From Papaver somniferum (lineage: Eukaryota > Streptophyta > Magnoliopsida > Ranunculales > Papaveraceae): DNA of 64,000 nucleotides. A program made the position numbers and the translations under genes. The stretch's first letter is position 1, and each line of letters begins with the position of its first letter. The notes under the pieces are model-generated. The model saw nothing but the letters and a program-made list of their open reading frames with translations, did no database searches and had not been told where the DNA came from. This document shows, piece after piece, positions 22,646-34,400 of this stretch. The stretch spans positions 234,973,656 to 235,037,655 of the forward strand of contig NC_039364.1 of assembly GCF_003573695.1 (NCBI RefSeq), written 5' to 3'.

Positions 22646-23362
22646 CTAAGTCAATAAGATTTGACTTACATAATTGACCACAATGAGAGTAGTGGTATTC
22701 TTAAGCAAACGTGTCGATTCTAATTTTCTAAAGAATTTAGGTTTAGTCTCACAACTTAATATTCGACACATTTGGAATATAAACGTTCCCACAGTTGGAA
22801 GAAAACTATTTGTTGGGAAAACAAATTCATTCTGGGGATCATAGCCTGGGAAAACCACATCAACCAGAGGATGGGTTTCTAACGACTGAACTTCTTCCTG
22901 GACATCATTAGGTTCGGGAAAACGAGTATGAAGGTAATCTTGTAAAATGGTCGAGGCAGAGATATCAAGTCCTAAGTTAAGGGACTTTCTGAGAGTTAAA
23001 GGTAAGGCACTAGGAAGGTGATAATCACCCCCAAACTTAGAGTTTTCAGTGTCTCTAGCTAGGCTAGTCACAATCTTCCTAATTTCTGGATCATTAGATT
23101 CTTGAAAATGGTCAGTTGATTCTTTTAAGTTATTATCAGGTAGTGCATATTTACTCATCTCTACGGGTCTATCTTCTTCATCTAAGACTATTATTTCTAA
23201 GTTGCTAGACTCTAAAACAGCATTTTCGGAATAAACCCGTTCCTCTAATCCTTCGCTGGCTTCGTGAAAAGGAAATACTACATCGTCTAGAACGGGGATA
23301 TTTCTAGTCAAATCCTCGTCCTTTTGAATAGGTGAATAATTATTAAAATTATTTGGATTCAT
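22646..23362 (-). pseudogene. Acidic polypeptide ORF of the Gypsy derivative
   Basis: This 238-residue frame starts MNPNNFNNYSPIQKDEDLTR. It is acidic, with repeated VVFP motifs (DVVFPFHEA, DVVFPGYDP) and a tail of lower complexity. No catalytic motif, zinc knuckle or DSG protease site is visible. It lies between the gag-like start and the hydrophobic frame in one orientation, so it is probably part of one decayed polyprotein. Confidence 0.45.
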
Positions 23363-23590
23363 ATTAGAATTAACATTATCATTATAAATCTCATTGAGAG
23401 TAACATACTCCTCAACACTATGCCTATATATTTCAGATTCTTCATCAATACTATCCTCATCACAATCATCATTATAATAACACGAAAATGACAGAACCTC
23501 ATTTAAACAAGTAGTGTTACCAATTCTAAACTCGTTATCTTGATTATGTGAATAACTATCCTCATTTTCAAGGGTACTATTGGAAACATT

Positions 23591-24013
23591 CTATCGAGCA
23601 TTCTGTGCCTCTAACAAACACTTCTCAATCCACTCACAAGAGTTCCTGATGGTATCATGTATAGAAGGTTCACTATTGGTTGCGATTCTTTCGTCCATAA
23701 CTAAGTCATTTATCTCATTTGACTCATATGTCGACTCAAGTAACCTACGACGTGATAACTCAATTATCCTACGTGACTCATCTAGAGGAGAGGAATTATA
23801 AGAGTTTTGCTCGTAAGACAAATTGGTGTGTGGATAGTAATTGAGCTCACTATGGTATGAACCATAACCTTGAAAAGGTTGGCGTTCGCAACTATTATTC
23901 CCACCATGGTCATAAAAATGATGATGTCCATATTCAACTTCAGGTCGATACTCATTGTATTGTCTTCTATCATACCAGTTCGACATTCTTAATTGCAAGG
24001 GAATTCTACACAA
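23591..24013 (-). pseudogene. gag-like N-terminal ORF of the Gypsy derivative
   Basis: The frame has 140 residues. The likely start is the internal MSNWYDRRQYNEYRPE. It is rich in Tyr, Asn, His and Arg (HHHFYDHGG, SYHSELNYYPHTN) and ends in a helical segment (SCEWIEKCLLEAQNAR). It is the first frame downstream of the primer-binding site, the place of gag. Family assignment rests on position rather than on a recognised domain. Confidence 0.45.
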
Positions 24014-25028
24014 TCACAAACAAGGATGACTCGACCAAATCAAACCTATAGAATCTAGCAAAAAAAAAGCATGATGGCTCCTTAGATTGTTTCTAGACCA
24101 GCTTCTATCTTTCGAAAGGGAATTCGTTGCAATTTGAGCAAACCCCTCTGGAATCAATCCGATTTAAAGTAAGTGAAACAGAGACGAGGGAAGCTCAATG
24201 GAGCTTTGATACCCAAGGTCTCACCGGCATTACAAGGAGGCACGTTTCAACTTAAATTAACCATCATGAACTTCAAAGTATGCTTAAAGAGAAACCAATA
24301 TTTTTCGAACGATATTCCTATTAAGCTCGTTACCTTATCGGCCTCGTTCTATTCAAATTTTAGGTTTGGGTTCTCGTTTGGTATCGTTTTCCTAAGGCGG
24401 GCAAGAAGAGAACGGTGATGAAATCCGAACCCTTATCTTGTATTGGTCAGGCCTTTCCCTTTACTAGGAATTTAAAGCATCTGGTTCAGTCCTCAACATA
24501 TAATCACCTTAAGGCAGACAGTAAACCCGCTGACAGGGGATTCATGGGTGTTTCGAAAGACTTACCTCACGTACCAGACGGGCGAAGAACCGCTGTAGTC
24601 GACTAGGTCCACTAACTACGGTGTTAGTGTACGAACCCGAAGGGCCTAGACGATATCGTAATCGTCGTCCTTTCCTGCAAACAGGTATATTTAAACTACC
24701 CTTCCGTAGGGTTTCAAAAAAAATAAAAATAAAGTCCCAATTGTCTAAAGTCCAAAGTAAAGTGCAAAAATAATAAAAAATTACAAATATTTCCTAATAC
24801 AATTCTAAAAAAGAATATCTAAAAAAATAATAAATAAAAAAATTATAAAACTAAATCTAAAAAAAATTATTTTTTTTTTCTCTTTTAGCTTTAAGCTTTG
24901 TTCCAAGTCCTTAGTATCCAACTTCAAACCTGTAAATCAAAGACACACCCAAAGAAACGTAAAAAGAACAAATGAAATAAAAAAATAAAATAATAATAAA
25001 AACCTAAAAATTCTACCTAAGCACAAAT
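24014..25028 (-). other. Untranslated leader of the Gypsy derivative
   Basis: The stretch lies between the primer-binding site and the gag-like frame. It holds A-rich low-complexity DNA (24700-25010) and no supported gene. Confidence 0.4.
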
Positions 25029-25045
25029 CCGCGTCGGCAACGCCA
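25029..25045 (-). other. Primer-binding site, tRNA-Asp-like
   Basis: Minus-strand TGGCGTTGCCGACGCGG resembles TGGCGCCGTTGCCGGGG, the complement of the 3' end of plant tRNA-Asp used by several Gypsy lineages, with a three-base gap and substitutions. It lies a few bases inside the 5' LTR end. Confidence 0.6.
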
Positions 25046-25048
25046 AAA

Positions 25049-26584
25049 TGATTTTGATTTTTTAATGTGGTTGTAGTAAATGGTAAATATAGTTCGGACT
25101 CTAAGACTTGTGAAAGCAGAGTTTTTAGATTTAATAAATAAATAAATTATACACAAATATTAACAATATGGGCGAGAGTACTGGGACTTAGGATTCCATC
25201 AAACTTCCATTTCATGCAGTTCAAATACCGATTCTAAACAATGATATCTCATAATATAAAGTTTCATTGACTCTAATTCATTGCTTAAAGTAGATTTCGA
25301 CAGTAATGGATGTAAATCTAAAGTATGGGATATCGAAACATTTAAGTAAGTATAACCCATCCATTGAAAAGACAACCATTCAATGATAATCATAATTCCA
25401 TTAAATAACTTTGCAATTAGTCATAAAAAAATTAATATAATTACCGCATTCGGGAAATTTTTCTTCCTCCATCATCACAGTGTTGGGTTTAGCTCATCAT
25501 AGTAAAAATACTCTCAAAATAATTATTTATGGCTCAAAAATGGTTCACAATGATGAAATGGAGAGAAAATGGTGAAAATCGGGTGTTTGCAACGTTTATA
25601 ATCGTTGCATAACACCGGTACAAAGAACGATAGAAGGTAAATGTTGTTTCACAGTTGAATACGACCCTCACCCAAGTGTCGTTGTCGCTGTTGAAGAACG
25701 ACTGCTCTGGATGGTCGTTCTTCGCAGCAGCAGCAACAGAGAAAAATGGTGGAACTTAATTTTTCTTCCTCTGCAGCGCTCTAATCTCTCCTCCAACTCT
25801 CGACACCCGCTCTAGGACTCCCAGGGAACCTATTTATACACCTACAGATCGTTGAATCTCCCTCAATTGCTCCCAAAAATCTTCATTTACTCGGCAGTGA
25901 AAGAAAATATTTTTCGGATATTTTCTTTCATGTTTTATCTCTACACGCGAATTCAAGCCTCCAAATCACTATATTTAACTCCTTCACGCTCCAATAGGTT
26001 GTTAGGGTCTTCCATGCACGTACAGAACACGTTCAAACTGATTGTAACTCATACAAAACCCGTGAAGAACTCGTGCTTCCCTATTTTCTGCTCGCGGATT
26101 GCGTAGACAATTCTGGTCGAACCAAACACTCATACCAGCTCTGTAATGATATATCACATCTTTCCACAAAGTTCACCGATTGAATCGCACAAAAACTCCT
26201 CCAAAATCCGATCGAAAAATCTGCCTGTGAATGGAAACGTTTTCCCGCCAAAATATTTTTTTGAATTTGTGAAGAAGGTCATCGCTTATCCAGTGGTCGC
26301 CCCTTATCCGTTGCTGGAGTCCGAATAACACATTCCCTTGGGGTGCCTTTAGTAATTTTTCTGGGGTATTTCAAACACTTTTTCTGGGTTCCTCCGGCGC
26401 ATTTCTAGGATGCCTTTAGTACTTTATCCTGGGATGTAAAACACCACTTTTCGAGCCAATTTCTCCGCAAGAAATTATTTTTCAAAAAACATCTACAAAG
26501 ACATAAAATAACAAAATAAATACAAAATCGAGCACTAACAAGACATACAATTGAGACAAATTAGACACATAAATGTGTCTATCA
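25049..26584 (-). repeat. 5' LTR of the Gypsy derivative
   Basis: It is about 1536 bp, starting TGATAGACACATTTATGTGT on minus and ending in ...AATCA just before the primer-binding site. The end at 25049 is inferred from TG...CA and the primer site. No gene lies inside. Confidence 0.65.
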
Positions 26585-28186
26585 ATTACTTGTAGAGGTT
26601 CTTGATTCTATAGAAGTCTTTAAACGAGCAGTCGTAAGAGATTTCACCTAATTAGGGTACTTTTCTCTCCATATAGACGACTCCACCAGAAACAACACGA
26701 ATGAAGTTTGCCTGGCTCTTAGGATATTTTGCAAGAAATGCAAACTCAAGTATTTATAGACCAAGGTTGTTTGGAAAATAAGGAAATCCCAAAACCGAAA
26801 ATATTCTCAAGATATTCATTAAAGTACCTAAATTCGGTTTTCCAATTTCCAATAAATTACCAAACCATATTTCCGAAAACTCCCTTGGAAAACTCATATT
26901 ATTAGTGTAGCACACTAACTAATAATATTTTCCACAGAATATGCTTTAATTGCAGGTAATTAAAAAATATATTATGAAAATCATAATCAAATGTTTTCAA
27001 TATTTCGGTTCGGGAGCACCTTGAGTATCAAGGAATATCTTTGAACAATTAATGATAAGAGTTTTGTACATGTTCAAAGAATGTCAGCATATAGAAGTTT
27101 CTCAGCAAACCCTAATTCCAAGCTTCACATAAAACATAAAGAGATATGTAAATATTGGAAACTCAGTTTTGCTCATTGGGATCGGTTCTACCATGACTCA
27201 CAATGTAAGTTGTGACCGGTTATACTATGATTTCCAAACTAGGTTGTGATTGATTATACCATGCTTTCCAGAGGTAGCTTTTGATCGGTTACACCTTACT
27301 TCCCAGGTTAGTTCGTGATCGGTTACACATTGGTTCCCAAAGTAGCTTGGGAACGATTACAACTAACTTCCCAAATTAGCTTGTGATAGGTTACACCTTT
27401 CTTCCAAAATTAGCTTGTGACTGATTAAAACTAACTTCCCAATATAGCTTGTGACCGTTTACACCATGCTTCACAGAGTAGCTTATGACTGATTACAACA
27501 TGCTACATATTATAGGCTATGATCAGTTATACCTCAATTCTCAACATAAGTTAAGATAGGTTCTACCTTGTCATCTTGCATTGGTCATCAAAAAGATACT
27601 CAGTAAAGAACCATATCAATCATGATTTCCCTTTTGATTATGAAAAAAGTTCATACATTTACTTCCTTAAGCCAATGTAATAATACATAGTTTTCTAAGA
27701 TGATATCACGCCCATATCTTACACATAATCAAGTAACTAAATAAAAAGATTATGTTGATGTCGTATTTAGGAAGTTTCAAAAGATAAGCGTTTATACTTC
27801 ATAATTCAATAAACTCCTTACACTTTGATGATAATGATATGACCAAGTCTAACTACTAGAGTATTATATATATACATCTTCTCTTGTTATGTTTTCAACA
27901 TAATCCGACTTGAAAGATATGTTAGGAATGGAAACAAGATCAAGTCAATATTACTAACCTCAAGTGGAAGGATGATGTCTTCGTTGTAATCGTTACATCA
28001 TCTCATTCTTCAGGTCTTCGGAGTAATACTTGTACGTCTCAACATTCATAGACTTTCTAGTTTAACCTAAACAAATTTGACTGTAGTAATTAATCAAGCG
28101 ACTCTAGATGAATTTTGATACTAAGATATGACAACCAAACTTGACATACCAACGCTTGGGGGGTTCAACCGAGCTATGCTCTAACA
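26585..28186 (-). mobile_element. LTR copy E, interrupted on its left by the Gypsy derivative
   Basis: The minus-strand start TGTTAGAGCATAGCTCGGTT at 28186 matches the family start seen at 31001 and 28832. Leftwards it carries a 27190-27560 minisatellite and reaches the Gypsy derivative at 26584. The rest of this LTR may continue left of 20784. No coding region is visible. Confidence 0.6.
27190..27560. repeat. Minisatellite, about 37-40 bp period
   Basis: About nine or ten degenerate copies of a unit like TTCCCAAATTAGCTTGTGA followed by (C/T)GGTTACACC occur. The unit core AGCTTGTGA(C/T)(C/T)G(G/A)TTA recurs roughly every 38 bp. It lies within LTR copy E and is an internal tandem expansion. 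Confidence 0.75.
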
Positions 28187-28189
28187 ACA

Positions 28190-28760
28190 ACCCTACATAC
28201 ATAAGATTCTAGTAGAGATAAAGCCTCCGCCTCTTCAGGATTGCTTGCAATGAGGGTCCCAAATCGAGCTGAGACAGCTTCACCTGCATATTTTTGAAGT
28301 ATTAGTATGTAACCTAAGTTAATCAATTTACTTACCCATGAAGCGTCAAAGTTCAGTTTTAATTATCTCCTGGTGGTGCTTCCTATTTTGTAAAGATTTG
28401 TATCTAGAAATACCTGTCTCAGGAGTTATATTGGTTAATTATTTAGAGTTTTACAAACATCTGTATCTTGTGATATAGGTGACCAGAAATTTATGTGTTT
28501 CTATATAGCTAGTGATAATTGGATACTAATGCTGGTTGTATTCTATAGATCCTATTGCGTCTCTCTTTCATGATAAACCAACACTTAGTAGCCATTATCC
28601 CAATTACTCTGTTGTCTATATCTCTGTTATTATCTTCACTTGTTACCCAATTTGAGTAGATTTCTAAGAAGAGAGAGTTTGTATTTCTATTGCAGTTTGT
28701 ATTAATCAGATGAGGAAACATATATACAGTGTTCGCATAATGACAATCAAAAAGCAAATA
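28190..28760 (-). pseudogene. LINE relic: RNase H-like region
   Basis: The minus strand shows remnants of the RNase H (RVT_3) domain that ends many plant LINEs: LKLNFDASWVS and FGTLIASNPEEAEALSLLES, with an upstream segment containing ATKCWFIMKERRNRIYRI similar to the WxIWKxRN linker. Frames are broken by stops. The relic is bounded on one side by LTR copy E and on the other by LTR copy C. Confidence 0.6.
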
Positions 28761-28831
28761 TTTTAAAGACTCATAGGGTGATTACACAAAATACATTTTA
28801 TATCAATATCCTTCATTATGTTACCTAGTTT

Positions 28832-30910
28832 TGTTAGAGAAATGCTAGGTTGAACCCCACAAGTTTTACTATCTCAAGCTTGTTGTCAATGTTAGATAAA
28901 CAAAGCTATAACGTGATTTCTAGTCTACTAAAGTCAAGTGTCGGACTAGGATTAGAAGTGTGTATTTGAGTATCAAACATCACTGAATAACCCTTGAAGA
29001 TTGAAGATAAAACGAAGAAATCAACGAGGACTACATCAACAAAGGTATGTGATGAATGATTTCATTTGGAAATCTTGTTTAATTCTAGCCTTTCTAATCT
29101 ATCGAAACAAGTGCTCACTCTATGGAATAGTTCCTACAACGGTAAACATGCATTTATGTTTAGACACAAGGATTTGAGCCATAAATTTAGTAAGAATGAC
29201 CTTTATCCCAGGAAAAGATCCTCATGTTGTAGTGAATGAACATACGAATTCAACGATTCAATAATCACTCAATTTCGAGTTATAACGAAGAAGTTATGAG
29301 TGATTTATTAAAGCAACACTTTTTTAGTTTTGCAGTTCATGAATATGAAACACTCCACGAATTTTTTGTGACGGTTCACAAACTTGAGCGTGAAAACATG
29401 ACTAGATGCATTCTTTGGTATAGTTTTTTATGTTTCCTTATCTAGGCAAGATGGTTATTCTTCCACATACAATTGATTACCAGATTTAAGGGTGTGTGAT
29501 GTTTTTAAACATGTTCCTAAGTTGTAATTTATTTTACCAAAATGTAATTTATGCTAAAGTAATTATTTAATTAATTATTTACGCAAAAGTTGTAACTTAG
29601 AAAAGACTCGATAAAGAGAGTCTTGAAAAAGAAAACACGAACTTGCTTAGGTTTCAAGCTACCTTGTTCGCAATAAATAAAGGGTTCATATAAGCTACAC
29701 AAATTATCCCTTGAAAATTTTGTGTAAGCTTCATAAGGTTGTTTTCCACTACTTCTGCTATTCGTGAACAAGAGTGAGATAACAAGACTTTGTTTTGGGG
29801 ATCACAAAGCACAAGTTGGTAATAATCCTTTTGATAGTTATGCAACTTGTAATCTAGGTTAATTCTATAATTCTTGTCTATTCTTAGGTCATTCTCTTCC
29901 GAGATAAGGCCATTCATGAACCATTGTTCATAAACCCTAGGTTTGATTGGTTTCAATTCATGACCATATATCGACACTAGTTGGTCAAATCTTGGCTAGA
30001 AAATAAATTTCAATTAAGGTGTCTCTGAAATTCCTTAAAAAGTTTTAACAAGATATCTACGGATTTATTCTAGTTGTTCTTGTTGTAGAATAATTAGGTT
30101 TCTCTTCCAGTTTTGAGGAGTATAATAATCCCTAATATAGAAGTTTGTTTTGGTATCTAATTTTACATGGTAGTTGTACGAAATAAACGCAAGACTTCCA
30201 AAACCTTGGTTAACACCTAAAAGGGAAATCAACAAAATTGGTATTTCGTGGATTCAAAATACCCAAAAGTCTTCACTGTAGCTGAAGCAACTCTTAGGCT
30301 GTAAAGGACGTCAGTTGTTATTGAATTTCTTGGATGGTTGATTCGGTCTCGCATCTACATTCCAGTATGAAGTCTGATAGTAGGCTAGTGTCTGTAGTTA
30401 GTTAATACAGCTCGGTGTTCAAACTGGACGAGGTCTCGGGGTTTTTCTGCAGGTGCAGTTTTCCTTGTTAACAAAATTTCTTTATGTCTTGCTTTACTTT
30501 TTACTTCCGCATCATATTTGTGTTTGATATAATTAAAATAAAAGAATGTGATTCGATAAACAATCTAGGAAGTTTTTAAATAAAATTGTATAGAACCTAC
30601 AAGACTTGCTCTTGAGAATTCATATCTTGAAATATAGATTACAAGATTTGTTCTTGTTGAAACCGGTTCCTGTATAGTTACGGTACATACTAGGTTGATC
30701 TTGATATTGATTTTTGAGATCGTCCAAGAGCTCTTGTATACAATCAGGCTCACGGATCTTTGATATAAATTACTGATTGTACAAGAAAGATAAACCATAC
30801 ATACATATTATTCAAGGATCATTAAGTTGGTATACTTTCAATTGTATTAGGTTTTATCTTATAGGTCCAAACGAAAAAAATTATGGTGTATTTGGTACCC
30901 CGCTTTTTCA
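28832..30910 (+). mobile_element. Solo LTR copy C (TGTTAGAG...CTTTTTCA)
   Basis: It starts TGTTAGAGAAATGC and ends CCCCGCTTTTTCA, with an imperfect 5-bp duplication AGTTT (28827-28831) and AGTTC (30911-30915). Internal landmarks include the GTTTTTCTGCAGG...GTTAACAAAA block shared with copies A, B and D. It has no internal retrotransposon domain, so it is a solo LTR. Short frames at 29236-29445 and 29654-29977 are not recognisable genes. Confidence 0.65.
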
Positions 30911-31000
30911 AGTTCTTTCTAGTTGGAAATTTTTTTGTTATGCATTTCTGTAAAAATATTTTGATTCTCTGTGAGATGTTAAGCTTCCACAGTTTCTTTT
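30911..31000. other. Spacer between two solo LTRs
   Basis: About 90 bp of unassigned sequence that belonged to the target before copies C and D inserted. Confidence 0.4.
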
Positions 31001-33336
31001 TGTTAGAGTACTACTCGGTCGAACTCGCATGCGTTAATATACCAAGCATGTTTGCCAATGTTAGTGATCAAAACTATAAGTCTTGATTTCTTGTCTATTT
31101 TAGCTAAGTATCAGACTAGGATAGTAAGTGTGGTTGAGCTCAAGGACTTCATGGCGATTCATCATACAAGTGGAAGAACTACTCAAGGAATCGGTGGAAC
31201 TTCAAACTTGAACTTATCTGTCACTCAAAAGTCTATCTATTATATCTCCTACTTCTTGAGAAAAAATTCATATGCTATATATATAGACTTAGATTATACA
31301 CATTTGATATTTCGAGCCGAGTATACCTCTCCTATCTATATCTCGAAATATGTATTGGTAAGCGTTTCGCTTCGACCATGTTTTTCTTTACCTAGTGACG
31401 CAAGTCATGTATGTTTCGATCATCTTAAAAATTTCTTTGACGAGAAATAGTGTAACAACTATATAACATCCTCTAAGAATGTTTCAATGATTGGAATGAA
31501 AGTTAAGATTATATAACCATAGTGGACATAAGTATGTTGTGGAAACACATATGTGCATAAGTCCCATGCTGGAAATCGGCTAGTATCCAAGTCCGCGAAC
31601 TGCAAAAGTTCTCAAACCCGAGAATTTCTCCTGAGTTATCAAACTATGTTGCGTGATCCAAGTCCGTGAACCCAATCCGCAAACCCGAGAATTTCTGCTG
31701 GAGTTTGAAAACTCTTTCCAGTACTTCAAGTCCGCGAACCTAGTCTGCGAACTTGTATAGGTTATATATCTAAAGATGATTTCTGAACTAATCTTATAAA
31801 GACTAAGGAATGTATTTGCAAACCGTGGCTATAAAGTTCATGAACCGATTCTTTGAATCGAATCATCTTTGCTTCAATTGTGTCTTGTGTAGTACATGAG
31901 ATTTCTTTGCAATTGAACAACTCTCTAACTAGTTCATATTGAGTCAATTGAACTAGTTATGGTGAAGAAGAAAATGGTTGCTATGAAATGCTCAAATGGC
32001 TAACCTTTTGGTTGATTATTATTGAACCAACTACGTACACGTTTGGGTACGGTTATCAAACCTAGAAGCGTGCATTTAATTTGTGTATGACAAGATAATA
32101 TTTCGATCTAACGGTTGAGATATATTAGCTTGAATCTAAATCAGGTTTTCATCTAACGTGGATAACGTTGCTTTGTGAGCAAGGAGAAACCCTGATTTGA
32201 AAGACTATATAAGGGGACATTTAGCAACTCTACTAATCCCCACACGTCCGTGTGATACTAGTTTGTAAGCTAGAGTCGATTCTCCTTTAACCTTTGGTTT
32301 TCTTCTTCTAAAACCAAGTTAACGACTTACAGACTTAATTGGGATTGTGAATCCAGACCGATACTACTTTTATCGTAGTTGTGTGATCTGGTCTTGCATC
32401 TTCTATCATACGAGTACAATCATATTGATTGACTTGAGATCGTGAGAGTTTTCCTATAGGAAAGATATAAAAGTAATCACAAAAATCTTCGTCTCATCGT
32501 TTGTGATTCCACGACGTCTTTTTTCGCTACCATACGATTAAGATTCTTGTGAGGTGATTGATTAATCTAGGTTGTCCTTCGGGAATATAAGACCGGATTA
32601 TCAATTGGTTTCTATTCACCTTGATTATATATCAAAAGACGAAACAAAAACTTCAGGGTTTTTCTGTGGGAGACAGATTTATCCTTTGATAGACTTGTCT
32701 GTGTGAGACAGATTTGTTTATTGTTAAAACCTGCGATTTTGGGTCGTAACAACTCTTAGTTGTGGGTGAGATCATCTAAGGGAATCAAGTGCGTAGTATC
32801 CTGCTGGGATCAGAGGCGTGGGAGTGCAACTGTACCTTGGATCAGTGGGAGACTGATTGGGGTTCAACTACAGTCCAGTCCGAATTTAGCTTGGAGTAGG
32901 CTAGTGTCTATATCGGCTAAATACAGTGTGTATTCGATTTGGACTAGGTCCCGGGGTTTTTCTGCATTTGCGGTTTCCTCGTTAACAAAACTTCTGGTGT
33001 CTGTGTTATTTCTTTTCCACATTATATTTGTTTATATAATAGACATAATACAGGTTGTGCGTTTGATCAATCAATTGGATAGTCCGACCTAACGGTTGTT
33101 GATTGATCCTTGGACATTGGTCTTTGGTACCGTCCAAGTTTAACTCTCTTTCATCGAGACTCGCTATTTGCTTGAGTAAGATTAAATCGAGAGATTGAGA
33201 TATTAACTCCTTGAGATACTTTTACCTAGATTGAGTCTGACTGTCTAGTTGATTCTCTAGAAAGTGTTTCGGAGTTAGTCCATACAAATTGCTAAGCGAA
33301 ATATTGGGTGGTGTTGTTAGGCCCCCCGCTTTTTCA
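31001..33336 (+). mobile_element. Solo LTR copy D, 2336 bp, with perfect 5-bp duplication
   Basis: This is the best preserved member of the family. It starts TGTTAGAGTACTACTCGG, ends CCCCGCTTTTTCA, and is flanked by CTTTT at 30996-31000 and 33337-33341. A TATA box TATATAAGG lies at 32206-32214. A repeat of AGTCCGCGAAC-type units lies at 31590-31760. No gag or pol is present between or beside the ends, as expected after LTR-LTR recombination. The family is also present as copies A, B, C and E. Confidence 0.75.
32206..32214 (+). promoter_or_regulatory. TATA box of solo LTR D
   Basis: TATATAAGG lies in the middle of the LTR, at the U3-R position, and is kept in copy B (near 18350 on minus). It could drive read-through into downstream DNA, here toward the TOC1 3'UTR in antisense. 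Confidence 0.45.
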
Positions 33337-33445
33337 CTTTTATAAAGATGTAATCTGACATATGTTATGAGATTAATTGATATTTAAGTTTAAAGCCGGA
33401 TTTTGCAATTTTTCATACATTGATTTAACTGTAAATTCCTGATTC

Positions 33446-33460
33446 TGAGTTTTTCCCTAC
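33446..33460. repeat. Right copy of the 15-bp direct repeat
   Basis: TGAGTTTTTCCCTAC is identical to 7743-7757. To its right TOC1 3'UTR begins (on minus, the 3'UTR ends here). Confidence 0.55.
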
Positions 33461-33831
33461 AATATTTCACAAAATGATGACATATTAACAAGGAAAACAT
33501 AATTACATTCACCTTTTGTTTTTGGTAGACAACTTCCCTGATCAACTTCGAATTCCCCACTAGCAATATTATTGTGGTGCTAAACTATATCTCGTCGCAT
33601 GATCTAAAGAAAAACAAATTACAAGACTACAACAACATGGTAAACTATATAGTTCGTCAGTCTTTTAGTGTGAATCTGGATCTGGGAAAAAAAACGAAGT
33701 TATAGGATGCAATGCATGGAAGAAGATTATATCTAAAATGGATGCTATAGAGATAGGGGCAAATGATACTTGAAAGAGGGAAACTAGAGAGAATGGAAAA
33801 ACCACCCAGGGCTCCTACCTGGTGTTGTCCT
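33461..33831 (-). other. Displaced TOC1 3'UTR and downstream sequence
   Basis: Read on minus, this 371-bp stretch continues TOC1 beyond the copia insertion. It starts with the duplicated GTCCT/AGGAC target and matches TOC1 fragment P1 at 14270-14580: TATAGCATCCAT, AAAAGACTGACG, TTGTAATTTGTTTTT, GCGACGAG(A/C)TATAG and GATCAGGGAAGTT(G/T)TCTACC. In P1 these follow the CCT coding end without any copia sequence. No open frame is present. Confidence 0.75.
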
Positions 33832-34387
33832 TGTTAGTCTCTATGTTGGTTTAGCAACAAAACATGTTTTGAATTCCTTTAAACTGGATTAGTACTAATC
33901 CTAATCAATGAGGTTAAGGTTATTTCATGTTAATTATGTAAGTTCAAGGGTACATAAGGATAAGTATCTCTTAGACTACTTAGAATGGCATACTAGTTAT
34001 AATAATGCTATGTGAGGCTGTTTTTCAACTCTTGGTGGAAGGTTGAATGACACATGTCTTTTCTAGCATGAGGTGGACTCCATTCTAGCTCTTGTTTAAA
34101 AAAAAAAATTTCCATCATCAAAGGACAAGAGAGGATAGTAGTGGAAGTGTCTACCTAGATAGAAAACAACTGAAATTTCTAAGTTTTCCTTCAACTGTTG
34201 TGAGCTAATCTAAGGTACGTACTTATACTTCCAATCTACTTTCATCTTAATGTTACACAAAGGCATAATATATGATCCAGATGCATGAATTGTCATACCA
34301 GCTTATAATATTAACCTTAGATGAAGAACAACATGATTTATAGCTAATAAATTTTTAGAAGCATGATTATACGCTGATATTCCAACA
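33832..34387 (+). repeat. Copia 5' LTR
   Basis: It is 556 bp, TG...CA. Compared with the 3' LTR it differs by substitutions such as TGTTGGTTTAG/TGTTGATTTAG and CATGTTTTGAATT/CATATTTTGTATT and by a small A-run indel near 34100. The modest divergence suggests an insertion that is not ancient but not fresh. Confidence 0.92.
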
Positions 34388-34388
34388 T

Positions 34389-34400
34389 TGGTATCAAAGC
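34389..34400 (+). other. Copia primer-binding site (initiator tRNA-Met)
   Basis: TGGTATCAAAGC lies one base inside the 5' LTR and differs by one base from the standard TGGTATCAGAGC that pairs with the 3' end of initiator tRNA-Met. Confidence 0.88.

Larger units (their letters stand above)
20784..26584 (-). mobile_element. Degenerate Ty3/Gypsy-type retrotransposon derivative, minus orientation
   Basis: The 5' LTR is 26584-25049 and begins TGATAGACAC on the minus strand. The 3' LTR is a truncated 21259-20784. The two LTRs are clearly similar (for example AATTTTTCTGGGGT and CCGGCGCATTTCTAGG). A primer-binding site of tRNA-Asp type, TGGCGTTGCCGACGCGG, lies at 25045-25029. Internal sequence holds gag-like reading frames (24013-22344) but no protease, reverse transcriptase or integrase, so it is a non-autonomous derivative. 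A run near 22158-22190, read on minus, gives CATTGAGGACAATGTTAGA followed by AAGTTTGGGGGTATGGGAGA, a G-rich stretch of the kind found before 3' LTRs in Athila/Tat-like elements. Confidence 0.7.

Noticed and set aside
29654..29977. 107-residue minus-strand open frame
   Set aside because: It lies wholly inside solo LTR C and has no recognisable domain.
31052..31450. 132-residue plus-strand open frame
   Set aside because: It lies inside solo LTR D near its start; no family, and the frame is not kept in copy C.
7758..33445. The whole block as one giant LINE insertion
   Set aside because: The two LINE relics on the minus strand (RNase H at 28 kb, zf-RVT at 11 kb) are in the wrong order for a single LINE; only the first event could have been LINE-like.
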